Source: Sporosarcina globispora
GTDB lineage: Bacteria; Bacillota; Bacilli; Bacillales; Cytobacillaceae
Length of the DNA: 64,000 nucleotides
Reading direction: 5' to 3'
Assembly: GCF_001274725.1 (NCBI RefSeq)
Contig: NZ_LGUF01000007.1
Location: forward strand, 4,716,430-4,780,429
Position 1 is the first letter of the stretch. Every line of letters starts with the position of its first letter. The translations under genes and the position numbers were made by a program. Below the pieces are notes generated by a model. The model saw nothing but the letters and a program-made list of their open reading frames with translations. It had not been told where the DNA came from and searched no databases. This document shows, in pieces, positions 55,711 through 63,090 of the stretch.

Positions 55711-55747
55711 GAAGGCAGGATTCCCAGTGAATCCTGCCTTTATTTTA
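55711..55747 (+). terminator. Orphan intrinsic terminator upstream of hit
   Basis: AAGGCAGGATT-CCCAGTG-AATCCTGCCTT followed by TATTTTAT on the plus strand; no T-tract on the minus side. It precedes, not follows, the hit gene. Confidence 0.85.
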
Positions 55748-55846
55748 TGCATATATCCTTATCAGCAGGAATATGTTTCACTTTTTTGTTTTTTTGGCGG
55801 ATATGGTAAAATCGTGTAAAAGAATATTTCGTTAGGAGCTGACATA

Positions 55847-56266
55847 ATGAATGATTGCATTTTCTGTAAAATAATCAATGGCGAGATTCCTTCAGCAAAA
55901 GTTTTCGAAAACGAACATGTTATGGCGTTTCTGGACATAAGCCAGGTCACAAAAGGGCATACACTTGTAATTCCTAAAGTACATAAAGAAAACTTATATG
56001 AAATGGATCCTGAAACAGCCCGAAACTATTTCGAAGCAGTTCCTGAGATTGCCAGAGCCATCAAGACCGAATTTGACCCAATTGGTTTGAATTTAATTAA
56101 TAATAACGGTGAACATGCAGGGCAGACCGTTTTCCACTTTCACTCCCACCTTATTCCCCGCTACGGCGAGGGTGATGGCTTAGGGATTGTGTGGAAATCA
56201 AATCAATCTGGATATTCAGCGTCCGATCTTCAGGAAATTTCTGAAGCTATAAAAAAACATTTATAA
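55847..56266 (+). CDS. hit: HIT family nucleotide-binding protein Hit
   Basis: 139 residues. The histidine triad HFHSHLIPR (H97, H99, H101) and the N-terminal CIFCKIINGEIPS zinc knuckle identify an HINT-like purine nucleoside phosphoramidase. ATG with TTAGGAGC. In B. subtilis hit also lies divergent from ecsA. Confidence 0.94.
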   Translation: MNDCIFCKIINGEIPSAKVFENEHVMAFLDISQVTKGHTLVIPKVHKENLYEMDPETARNYFEAVPEIARAIKTEFDPIGLNLINNNGEHAGQTVFHFHSHLIPRYGEGDGLGIVWKSNQSGYSASDLQEISEAIKKHL

Positions 56267-56276
56267 ATATCTCTTC

Positions 56277-56305
56277 CTCCTGCTTCTGCAGGGGGAATTT
56301 TTTTA
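56277..56305 (+). terminator. Terminator of hit
   Basis: CCTCCTGC-TTCT-GCAGGGGG followed by AATTTTTTT, ten bases after the stop. Confidence 0.88.
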
Positions 56306-56440
56306 GCTTCAATATCAATCAATTTTCTAAATGTTCATTTTTTTCTCTGTACAAATGAGTAAATTTTGTTAACATATTAAATATCTTTATTTCTTCACAG
56401 TGTTATAGTGGATTGATTTTATATTTTTGGAGGGAGAAAA

Positions 56441-57523
56441 ATGAACCGTGCTCTAAACTTTAATGCAGGTCCCGCGGCTCTGCCAGTGGAGGTATTAAAA
56501 GAAGCAGAACAGAATTTACTGAACTTCAGCAATACCGGAATGGGAATAATGGAACTAAGCCATAGAAGCAAAGAATATCAAGCAGTACATGACCAGGCAA
56601 TAGCACTTCTGAGAAAACTGATGGCCATCCCGGATGATTATGAGGTTCTATTTATCCAGGGAGGTGCAAGTCTCCAGTTTTCAATGGTTCCGATGAATCT
56701 GCTTGGAAGAGGTCAGGCAGCCCATTATGTTCTCAGCGGCTCATGGTCGGATAAAGCTTTAAAGGAAGCGGATAAAATCGGCGAAACCGTTATTGCTGCT
56801 TCAAGCAAAGATCAGAAATACCGCTTTATCCCAGCATACAGCCAAGATGATATCCCTGACAATGCTGCATATCTTCATATTACCAGCAATAATACAATTT
56901 ATGGTACTCAATGGAAAACTTTTCCTTCGAATAAAAAAACACCGCTTGTAGCAGATATGTCCAGCGATATTTTAAGCCGTTCCCTGGAAGTGGAACAATT
57001 TGATTTGATCTATGCCGGTGCCCAGAAAAATCTCGGCCCTTCCGGAGTAACAGTAGTCATTATCCGCAAAGAACTTTTAGAAAGATCATCAGAAAATCTT
57101 CCTACAATGCTGAATTATAATACGTTTGCCAATGATAACTCTTTATATAATACACCTCCCACTCTGGCAATCTATTTGCTGTCCCTTGTGCTTAAATGGG
57201 CGGATAAGCAAGGCGGCCTTCAGCAGATTGAAAATACCAATGAGAAGAAGGCGAAAACCCTTTATGATATTATAGATGAAAGCGAAGGCTTTTACATAGG
57301 GCATGCTCATAAAGACAGCAGATCCCGCATGAATGTCACTTTTAATCTTCACAGTGCGGACCTCTCCAAGGAATTTCTGCAACAGGCAAAAGAAGCAGGG
57401 TTTGTTGGGCTCGGGGGGCACCGTTCCATCGGCGGCTGCCGCGCTTCCATTTATAATGCTGTGCCAGAACAGCATGTTGAAAAGCTGGCCGCATTTATGA
57501 AAGCCTTTAAGAATAAAAATTAA
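56441..57523 (+). CDS. serC: Phosphoserine aminotransferase SerC
   Basis: 360 residues, class V PLP aminotransferase that makes 3-phosphoserine from 3-phosphohydroxypyruvate and glutamate. NFNAGPAALP at 6-15, ELSHRSKEY near 38-46, the PLP lysine K196 in YAGAQKNLGPSGV and GLGGHRSIGGCRASIYNA near the C-terminus are conserved. ATG with TGGAGGGAG. Lies upstream of trpP, as in B. subtilis. Confidence 0.95.
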   Translation: MNRALNFNAGPAALPVEVLKEAEQNLLNFSNTGMGIMELSHRSKEYQAVHDQAIALLRKLMAIPDDYEVLFIQGGASLQFSMVPMNLLGRGQAAHYVLSGSWSDKALKEADKIGETVIAASSKDQKYRFIPAYSQDDIPDNAAYLHITSNNTIYGTQWKTFPSNKKTPLVADMSSDILSRSLEVEQFDLIYAGAQKNLGPSGVTVVIIRKELLERSSENLPTMLNYNTFANDNSLYNTPPTLAIYLLSLVLKWADKQGGLQQIENTNEKKAKTLYDIIDESEGFYIGHAHKDSRSRMNVTFNLHSADLSKEFLQQAKEAGFVGLGGHRSIGGCRASIYNAVPEQHVEKLAAFMKAFKNKN

Positions 57524-57553
57524 AATATAACACCCTTTGTTCATAGGGATATA

Positions 57554-57562
57554 TGTTATAAT
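57554..57562 (+). promoter_or_regulatory. Extended -10 promoter element of trpP
   Basis: TGTTATAAT is an extended -10 (TGnTATAAT); the -35 (around CTTTGT) is weak. Places transcription start near 57569, giving a leader of about 80 bases that carries the TRAP-type triplets. Confidence 0.5.
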
Positions 57563-57589
57563 GAGTTAAGGTTTTTCGCTGCAGGCAAT

Positions 57590-57648
57590 GAGTGCACTAC
57601 AGGAGAGACGAATAGAGCTCAGTCAGAGAATAGCAGAGGAGAGATGAG
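57590..57648 (+). promoter_or_regulatory. TRAP (MtrB) binding site overlapping the trpP ribosome site
   Basis: (G/T)AG triplets at 57590, 57605, 57613 and then GAG 57626, TAG 57631, GAG 57636, GAG 57641 and GAG 57646, the last five spaced exactly five bases apart. The final triplets are the Shine-Dalgarno of trpP, so tryptophan-loaded TRAP should block translation, as for B. subtilis trpP. Confidence 0.85.
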
Positions 57649-57650
57649 AA

Positions 57651-58178
57651 ATGAATACAAAAAATTTAGTAGCATTATCCTTATTAATCGGGATGGGTGC
57701 AGTACTTCATGCCGTTGTTCCAGGTTTCTTTCTTGGCATGAAACCGGACATGATGCTTACTATGATGTTTTTAGGCATTATTCTTTTTCCAGACAGAAAA
57801 AGCGTTTTGCTTTTAGGCTTGGTTACAGGCTTGATTTCCGGTCTTACTACCACATTTCCTGGAGGATTAATCCCTAATATTATTGATAAGCCTGTTACTG
57901 CATTCACCTTTTTCGCTTTGTTCCTGATCTTAAAGAACTTCCGGAAGAATTTCGTCAGTGCAGCTGTCTTAACAGCAGCAGGAACAATTGTATCCGGAAT
58001 TGTGTTTTTAACTTCCGCATACCTGATTGTCGGACTGCCGGGACCATTCACTGCATTATTTGCAGCAGTTGTACTGCCTGCAGCTGCAGTTAACACGGTT
58101 GCAATGGTTATCCTTTATCCCGTAGCACAATCAATTGCAAACAGAACAAAGCTGACTCAGCAGACGATCAGCAAGTAA
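57651..58178 (+). CDS. trpP: Tryptophan transporter TrpP (YhaG)
   Basis: 175 residues, five to six membrane helices, ECF-S-like fold typical of TrpP (MNTKNLVALSLLIGMGAVLH; PGGLIPNIIDKPVTAF). It imports tryptophan. The ATG at 57651 sits directly behind GAGGAGAGATGAG, which doubles as the TRAP target; an ATG seven bases earlier is out of frame. Own terminator follows. Confidence 0.93.
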   Translation: MNTKNLVALSLLIGMGAVLHAVVPGFFLGMKPDMMLTMMFLGIILFPDRKSVLLLGLVTGLISGLTTTFPGGLIPNIIDKPVTAFTFFALFLILKNFRKNFVSAAVLTAAGTIVSGIVFLTSAYLIVGLPGPFTALFAAVVLPAAAVNTVAMVILYPVAQSIANRTKLTQQTISK

Positions 58179-58184
58179 TAATAG

Positions 58185-58216
58185 ACAAAGCCCGCAAAAT
58201 AAGCGGGCTTTTTATA
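58185..58216 (+). terminator. Terminator of trpP
   Basis: AAAGCCCGC-AAAATAA-GCGGGCTTTTTAT, nine bases after the stop. Confidence 0.88.
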
Positions 58217-58222
58217 TGGATA

Positions 58223-58432
58223 TCATTGGAAACTTATTACAATCATTCCCAGCAGGAACAAAAACGCCCCTCCTGCCGCTAGAGCAGCTGCCCTTTTTTT
58301 CTGTACATACTTCGGAGGATAGACTCCGGGTTTTTTTATAGAAAGAAAAAAATGAATACCTCCTAATAACAGCACCACACTCAATGCAAAAATTCCAGCC
58401 GCCGCTCCGGACAACCTATCTCCCCCTTTCAT
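58223..58432 (-). CDS. Small two-helix membrane protein
   Basis: 69 residues: two hydrophobic helices (about 9-31 and 48-67) separated by a basic loop (SIKKPGVYPPKYVQKKRA). ATG with AGAGGGATAG at good spacing supports real translation. No family recognised. It lies alone on the minus strand between trpP and yhaH. Confidence 0.6.
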   Translation of the reverse strand: MKGGDRLSGAAAGIFALSVVLLLGGIHFFLSIKKPGVYPPKYVQKKRAAALAAGGAFLFLLGMIVISFQ

Positions 58433-58604
58433 TTTCTATCCCTCTACTGAATTGTATGCCTGTATGCCGGGAGCTATGAGGATATGGTTTACCCTTGTAT
58501 GTTTTGTGTTATAGATATAGAAACAAACTCTTTTCATTTTCAGCTTTAGAAAAATGAATAATGTAGTAAAATAGACACATAAACAAGATTTTGAGGTGAT
58601 GGTA

Positions 58605-58961
58605 ATGAAAGCCAAATCGTTTTTGCTTGGATTATTAGCTGGCGGTGCTGCAGCCGGCATTTCAACCCTATTGACTGCACCTTCTTCAGGAAGGGATACA
58701 AGACAGCACTTAAAAGAAAGCACCAACTCCCTGATGGAGAAGCTGATAGAATTAAAATCCGAATTGCTGGCCATAAAGGATTCAGCATCATTTGCTTCGA
58801 AGGAAGGAAAAACCGCCTTTAAGGAATTCTCAAGCGACATCAAATATTCCATTAACAATTGGAAAACCGAAATCCGTCCCCATCAGCACAAGCTGCAGAG
58901 AGAATTGCAGGAAATCGAAGCAGCCATCCGCGAACTTGAAACAAATTTAAATAATAAATAA
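58605..58961 (+). CDS. yhaH: YhaH, YtxH-domain protein
   Basis: 118 residues, the B. subtilis YhaH length. One N-terminal helix with LLGLLAGGAAAGISTLLTAP then SSGRDTR, the YtxH/gas-vesicle-GvpP-like signature, followed by a long amphipathic coiled coil. Probably membrane-anchored; function unknown, stress-linked in relatives. The ATG at 58605 is preferred over GTG/ATG codons that form its ribosome site TTGAGGTGATG. Confidence 0.85.
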   Translation: MKAKSFLLGLLAGGAAAGISTLLTAPSSGRDTRQHLKESTNSLMEKLIELKSELLAIKDSASFASKEGKTAFKEFSSDIKYSINNWKTEIRPHQHKLQRELQEIEAAIRELETNLNNK

Positions 58962-58964
58962 CTT

Positions 58965-59116
58965 AGAAAAGCGGAGCGCTTTGCTCACTGAGGAACGCAG
59001 ACTAATAACGCCACGTCATTTGGCAACGTCTGCATGACCCCCATCCTGTGGGCATCAAGCACAAGGCAAGCTGTGACATCGAGGGGGGTAGGCGCTGAAG
59101 CTAAACAGTTATCGAC
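58965..59116 (+). repeat. Dispersed modular repeat, copy R5 (module B only)
   Basis: Begins three bases after the yhaH stop. Left end AGAAAAGCGGAGCGCTTTGC; interior GCAGAC...GTCTGC and CCCCC-ATCCT-GTGGG hairpins; right end GGCGCTGAAGCTAAACAGTT. Confidence 0.85.
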
Positions 59117-59150
59117 GTTCAAAATATTATACTTTCTTATTTCAAAAATA

Positions 59151-59193
59151 AAAAAATCCTTCTTTTTCTTTTGCCAAAAAGAAGGATTTTTTT
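59151..59193. terminator. Terminator downstream of yhaH and the R5 repeat
   Basis: AAAAATCCTTCTTTTT pairs with AAAAAGAAGGATTTTTTT around TCTTTTGCC. The 240 bases from here to hpr hold only A+T-rich sequence with no gene seen. Confidence 0.85.
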
Positions 59194-59434
59194 ATTTTTA
59201 AACGAAAACCAATATATTATGAAAATGCTTAAAAATTTTATCAAGCTTTAAAAAAGCTCTGATCCCTTGTCCTTAAGCCTTTTATAGAAATATCTCATTA
59301 TATTTCTAAAAATTTTGTAAATTTATATCTTTATTAATTTTTGTTTTATTGGCATAATGATACTATGAGAAGAAAAATGAAACTCTGGCTGCAGACCAGA
59401 AATAATTAATTTTATAAAGTAGGTGAATTTTTGA

Positions 59435-60010
59435 ATGTCGGATAAACCAATTTCTATGAAGGAAGCAATGATCTTCAGCCAGCGAGTGGCACAACTGAGT
59501 AAAGCCCTGTGGAAGTCTATAGAAAAAGATTGGCAGCAATGGATAAAACCCTACGATTTAAATATTAATGAACACCATATATTATGGATTGCCTATCATT
59601 TAAATGGAGCATCCATTTCCGATGTTGCCAAGTTTGGCGTAATGCATGTTTCAACTGCATTCAATTTTTCCAAAAAGCTCGAAGAACGAGGTTTCCTGAA
59701 ATTCTCTAAAAAAGAAAGCGATAAAAGAAATACCTATATTAAATTGACTGAAGATGGCGAAAAAGTATTACTAAGTCTGATGGAAACCTATTCACCTGAG
59801 AAAAATGCCGTTTTCTCCGGAGCGTTGCCATTAAGGGATCTTTATGGTAAATTTCCTGATATCATTGAAATTATGGCCATAGTGCGCAATATATATGGGG
59901 AAGATTTCATGGAGATCTTTGAAAAATCCTTTGCTAACCTTGAAAATCAATTTGATGAAGATGAGGGCAAATTAAAGAAAAAACAAACAGCTGAAAAGGA
60001 ACTTGTATAA
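59435..60010 (+). CDS. hpr: Transition-state regulator Hpr (ScoC), MarR family
   Basis: 191 residues. A near-identical core to B. subtilis Hpr: [20 protein letters not shown] (26-45 or so), [20 protein letters not shown], the recognition helix region [20 protein letters not shown] and [13 protein letters not shown]. Hpr represses extracellular proteases, sporulation and competence functions. ATG with GTAGGTG upstream. Monocistronic. Confidence 0.94.
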   Translation: MSDKPISMKEAMIFSQRVAQLSKALWKSIEKDWQQWIKPYDLNINEHHILWIAYHLNGASISDVAKFGVMHVSTAFNFSKKLEERGFLKFSKKESDKRNTYIKLTEDGEKVLLSLMETYSPEKNAVFSGALPLRDLYGKFPDIIEIMAIVRNIYGEDFMEIFEKSFANLENQFDEDEGKLKKKQTAEKELV

Positions 60011-60239
60011 ATAGAAAAAGTTCCTTCTATAAAAAATGTAAACCCTTACAAAGTGAATGGGAACCATTCGCTTTGCATTATGAATCTGGTTGCTCAAAGT
60101 TTCACATTAGTTCCTTATGATTAAAGTTTTTTTCGACAATATGTGTTAGCATTCCCTATTGATTTTTTTATTTATTCATCGTAAAGTATCCTAAGTGAGT
60201 TTGAAAGAATACTATTTTACTCCTGATGGAGGTATTTTT

Positions 60240-60788
60240 ATGATGAATTGCTGGAAGACGATTAACTTCACGAAGCAATATGGATCGCAAAGACTTTTTA
60301 TATTGTCTTCCTTAACCATGCTGGCTACGTTCATATTCACATATGTTCCTGCAACATATGTATTTGTGCCAGGTTCTTTTTACGATAATTATTTCATTTT
60401 CTTTGCAGCCGGTTTATGGCTGATGTATCCAGTGCATAAGGTGCTTCACTATCTGCCAATTGCACACCTGGGGAATATCGTAAAAAAACAGGTGACATTT
60501 AAATATGGCTTTATGCCAGTTATATATATTCGAATAACAGAGCCTATTTCAAAACGGCTTTTCCTGGCTGCGACTTTGGCACCTATGTTTATCATAAACA
60601 GCCTGCTGCTGGCTGCCTGCTTTATTTTTCCGCATTATGTTCATTATTTAATTATTTTGTTCGCCTTCCATTCGGGCATATCTTTTTCTGACATGGTTTG
60701 CGCAAAAAATGTGCTGAATGCCCCAAATCAATCTTATGTTGAAGAAAACGATGATGGATTTGAGATTTTACTTCAATCAAACCATTAG
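60240..60788 (+). CDS. DUF3267 membrane protein, putative zinc metalloprotease
   Basis: 182 residues with four membrane helices. HKVLHYLPI (about 67-75) gives an HxxxH zinc motif within a hydrophobic region, and HSGISFSDMVCAKNVL near the end is the second conserved block of the DUF3267/YhaJ-like family. ATG with GATGGAGG; a longer in-frame start has no ribosome site. YhaJ of B. subtilis is in a similar place, so it is probably the same gene. Confidence 0.75.
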   Translation: MMNCWKTINFTKQYGSQRLFILSSLTMLATFIFTYVPATYVFVPGSFYDNYFIFFAAGLWLMYPVHKVLHYLPIAHLGNIVKKQVTFKYGFMPVIYIRITEPISKRLFLAATLAPMFIINSLLLAACFIFPHYVHYLIILFAFHSGISFSDMVCAKNVLNAPNQSYVEENDDGFEILLQSNH

Positions 60789-60799
60789 CATAATTCCCG

Positions 60800-60826
60800 G
60801 GTATCCTGACAAAGGATACCTTTTAC
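60800..60826 (+). terminator. Terminator of the DUF3267 gene
   Basis: GGTATCC-TGACAAA-GGATACC followed by TTTTACTT. Confidence 0.8.
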
Positions 60827-60937
60827 TTACCGGACAGGCAATCTTAAATACTATCTTTTTTTTGTGAACTTTGTTATTGTAAATAACAGACAAAACATGT
60901 AAAGCAATTATATGACTGCCCAAGGAGGGAATCTTGG

Positions 60938-61117
60938 ATGATCTCCATCTTTATTATTTTTGCCGTTTTTATTTTATTTTATATCAACAAGATGACAAAT
61001 TCGCTTTGTCTCCAAAAAGAGATTCCTGAGGAACGGCAGCCCAAAGTATTCCGAACCATTAACATTCTTATTACTATATTACTGATCTCTTCTTTTGTAG
61101 AAATCTTGTATGCTTAG
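60938..61117 (+). CDS. Small two-helix membrane protein, 59 residues
   Basis: MISIFIIFAVFILFYINKMT at the start, a charged loop (QKEIPEERQPKVFR) and a second helix ILITILLISSFVEILYA. ATG nine bases after AAGGAGGG; a terminator follows. Unknown function, but ribosome site, helices and terminator support a real gene. Confidence 0.65.
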   Translation: MISIFIIFAVFILFYINKMTNSLCLQKEIPEERQPKVFRTINILITILLISSFVEILYA

Positions 61118-61144
61118 GATATCCTGAGAGCTCTTAACACGAGC

Positions 61145-61176
61145 AAAAGCGGCGGAATTTTTCCGCCGCTTTTATA
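61145..61176. terminator. Hairpin between the 59-residue gene and the YjcZ-like genes
   Basis: AAAAGCGGCGGAA-TTT-TTCCGCCGCTTTT; usable on both strands in this convergent gap. Confidence 0.85.
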
Positions 61177-61203
61177 TATACATTAATTTTAAACATCAAA
61201 AGC

Positions 61204-61296
61204 TTAGCAAAAACAAGAAGCTCCTATGATGATTAACAATATGAACAGCACGACAACTAACGCAAAACCACCGCCGCATCCATGTCCTCCAGACAT
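61204..61296 (-). CDS. YjcZ-like tiny sporulation-type protein, 30 residues
   Basis: MSGGHGCGGGFALVVVLFIL then LIIIGASCFC. A glycine-rich head followed by one hydrophobic helix and terminal cysteines is the YjcZ/YhzJ family pattern, small spore-associated membrane peptides. ATG preceded by GAAGGGAGG. Confidence 0.8.
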   Translation of the reverse strand: MSGGHGCGGGFALVVVLFILLIIIGASCFC

Positions 61297-61360
61297 ATGA
61301 TTGCCTCCCTTCGAATTCCGGCACAGGGCCCTGTTAATAGACCCTATGCCCACCTTAGAT

Positions 61361-61444
61361 TTACAGCCACGAGCAGCCTACAATAATTAATAAAATGAAC
61401 AATACAACAATTAACGCGAAACCTCCGCCGTATCCAGCACCCAT
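61361..61444 (-). CDS. YjcZ-like tiny sporulation-type protein, 27 residues
   Basis: MGAGYGGGFALIVVLFILLI then IVGCSWL, a paralogue of the 30-residue peptide 64 bases downstream. ATG preceded by AGGGGAGGTG. Same family and probably a tandem duplicate. Confidence 0.8.
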   Translation of the reverse strand: MGAGYGGGFALIVVLFILLIIVGCSWL

Positions 61445-61662
61445 GGATAACACCTCCCCTTCAGGTTGCTACCATATCCTATTCATTTGCCTCTTTGGTC
61501 GGATAGGCTTCTATCCCGGCTATCCTAAATTTTTTAGGCTGCTTGAAACCTCCCATCAGAGGGTTCCATGTATCATATGTACAATTGTCCTGAAAGGGAT
61601 GGGCGAATACCCAAATTTTTCAAAAATCACCGGGTTACTAGTCCAAGCAATACTTTCTTCTT

Positions 61663-61690
61663 TTGTTATTATTTACATTTATGGTATAGT
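61663..61690 (+). promoter_or_regulatory. Candidate prsA promoter
   Basis: TTGTTA (61663-61668), 16 bases, TATAGT (61685-61690), leaving a leader of about 128 bases. The rest of the 380-base gap from 61445 holds no gene I can support. Confidence 0.45.
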
Positions 61691-61824
61691 AATAATTGTG
61701 AGAAATGCAGGCACTGTGAAGGCAATTGCTGTTTTATTATTATCAGAAGTCTCAAGATTCCAGCATTAAACAGCAGGCCAGTTCACTAGAGCCCGAATTG
61801 AAAATTAATTTAGGAGTGTTCAAC

Positions 61825-62721
61825 ATGAAAAAATGGATGCTATCCCTCTCCATTGCTGCCGGAGTAATTGGATTAAGCGCATGCAGCAACGCCGACGGCG
61901 AGTCAGGAGATGTTGTCGTTGAAACAAAGAGCGGAAACATTACGAAGGACGAGCTTTATGAAGCAATGAAGGATAAATACGGCGAACAGGCGCTCCAGGA
62001 GCTCATTTATGAAAAAGTTCTTTCTGATAAATACAAAGTAACAGATGAGGAACTTAACGAGAAAATTGACGAACTAAAACAGCAGCTTGGCGCTAACTTT
62101 GAAATGGCACTGATGCAATATGGCTATAAGGATGAAGAAGAACTAAAGAAAACTTTTAGAACGGGCTTGCTTCAGGAAAAAGCAGCTATTAAAGATATCG
62201 AAGCTACAGAGAAAGAAGTAAAAGAATACTACGAAAATTACAAGCCAGAAATTAAAGCACGCCATATCCTTGTAGAGGATGAAAAAACTGCGAATGAAGT
62301 TAAGAAAAAGCTGGATGAAGGCGGAAAATTTGAAGACCTGGCCACAGAATATTCGAAAGACCCAGGATCTGCTGCAAATGGCGGAGATTTAGGCTGGTTC
62401 GGCCCAGGGAAAATGGTTCCTGAATTCGAAGAGGCTGCTTATGCCCTTGATGTGAATGAAATCAGTGCTCCTGTTAAATCCGAACACGGATTCCACATCA
62501 TTCAAGTAACAGAGAAAAAAGAGAAAAAATCATTTGAAGAAATGAAAGAAGAAATGGAATATCAAGTGAAAGTGTCCAAGCTTGATGGCGAAAAAATTCA
62601 GCAGGCAATGGATCGTGAGCTAAAGGCTGCAGATGTAGATATTAAAGATAAAGAACTAAAGGGTGTTCTTGAAAAACCAGAAGCCGGGGCTGAAGGTGAA
62701 GCAGGAACTGAAGAGAAGTAA
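61825..62721 (+). CDS. prsA: Foldase lipoprotein PrsA (parvulin-type peptidyl-prolyl isomerase)
   Basis: 298 residues. Lipoprotein signal with lipobox GLSAC (Cys20), SurA-like N-domain (about 30-140), parvulin domain about 143-234 ([50 protein letters not shown]) and a charged C-terminal tail ([16 protein letters not shown]). Anchored outside the membrane, it folds secreted proteins. ATG with TTAGGAGTG; an in-frame extension upstream lacks a ribosome site. Confidence 0.95.
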   Translation: MKKWMLSLSIAAGVIGLSACSNADGESGDVVVETKSGNITKDELYEAMKDKYGEQALQELIYEKVLSDKYKVTDEELNEKIDELKQQLGANFEMALMQYGYKDEEELKKTFRTGLLQEKAAIKDIEATEKEVKEYYENYKPEIKARHILVEDEKTANEVKKKLDEGGKFEDLATEYSKDPGSAANGGDLGWFGPGKMVPEFEEAAYALDVNEISAPVKSEHGFHIIQVTEKKEKKSFEEMKEEMEYQVKVSKLDGEKIQQAMDRELKAADVDIKDKELKGVLEKPEAGAEGEAGTEEK

Positions 62722-62765
62722 TGAAAAACGGGGCTCCCAGCTGGAGTCCCGTTTTTCATTATTTT
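62720..62765 (+). terminator. Terminator of prsA
   Basis: AATGAAAAACGGG-CTCC-N5-GGAG-CCCGTTTTTCATT, directly after the stop, then T-rich; may also serve yhaL from the other side. Confidence 0.88.
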
Positions 62766-62779
62766 TAAACTGATTCGAA

Positions 62780-62965
62780 TCAGCCTGCTGATTGCTGAGC
62801 GGATTTTCGCTCTTCTTTTTCTCTTTCAAGACGTTTCATATAAATCTCACCCTCGCGTTCAATGCTGTCATGCTCAACCATTTTCTCTTCCCTGCCTGTC
62901 TTTACGGCCATATATGCACTTACAACGATTCCGGCTGCAACAAAATATATCCAAATTGGAATCAT
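62780..62965 (-). CDS. yhaL: YhaL, small sporulation membrane protein
   Basis: 61 residues: one N-terminal helix (IPIWIYFVAAGIVVSAYMAV) and a charged cytoplasmic tail rich in Glu, Arg and Lys (IEREGEIYMKRLEREKEERK). B. subtilis YhaL is a sporulation (sigma-E) gene in the same place. The ATG at 62965 follows AGAGGGGAA; a longer in-frame reading has no support. Confidence 0.85.
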   Translation of the reverse strand: MIPIWIYFVAAGIVVSAYMAVKTGREEKMVEHDSIEREGEIYMKRLEREKEERKSAQQSAG

Positions 62966-63050
62966 TATTTTTCCCCTCTTTCTTTTGGTAATGGTTGTCC
63001 ATTTACTATAAAATGTATGCCTAAGCAAGGAAAATATGATAGATAGGAAA

Positions 63051-63086
63051 TAAAAAGGCCATCCTTTCCAATTAGGAAGGATGGCA
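63051..63086 (-). terminator. Terminator of yhaM
   Basis: Minus-strand GCCATCCTTCC-TAATT-GGAAAGGATGGC followed by CTTTTTATTT. Confidence 0.85.
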
Positions 63087-63090
63087 GATA

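Noticed and set aside
61395-61769. 124-residue plus-strand frame over the YjcZ-like gene
   Set aside because: Antisense to the 27-residue gene, no ribosome site, and overlaps the prsA promoter region.
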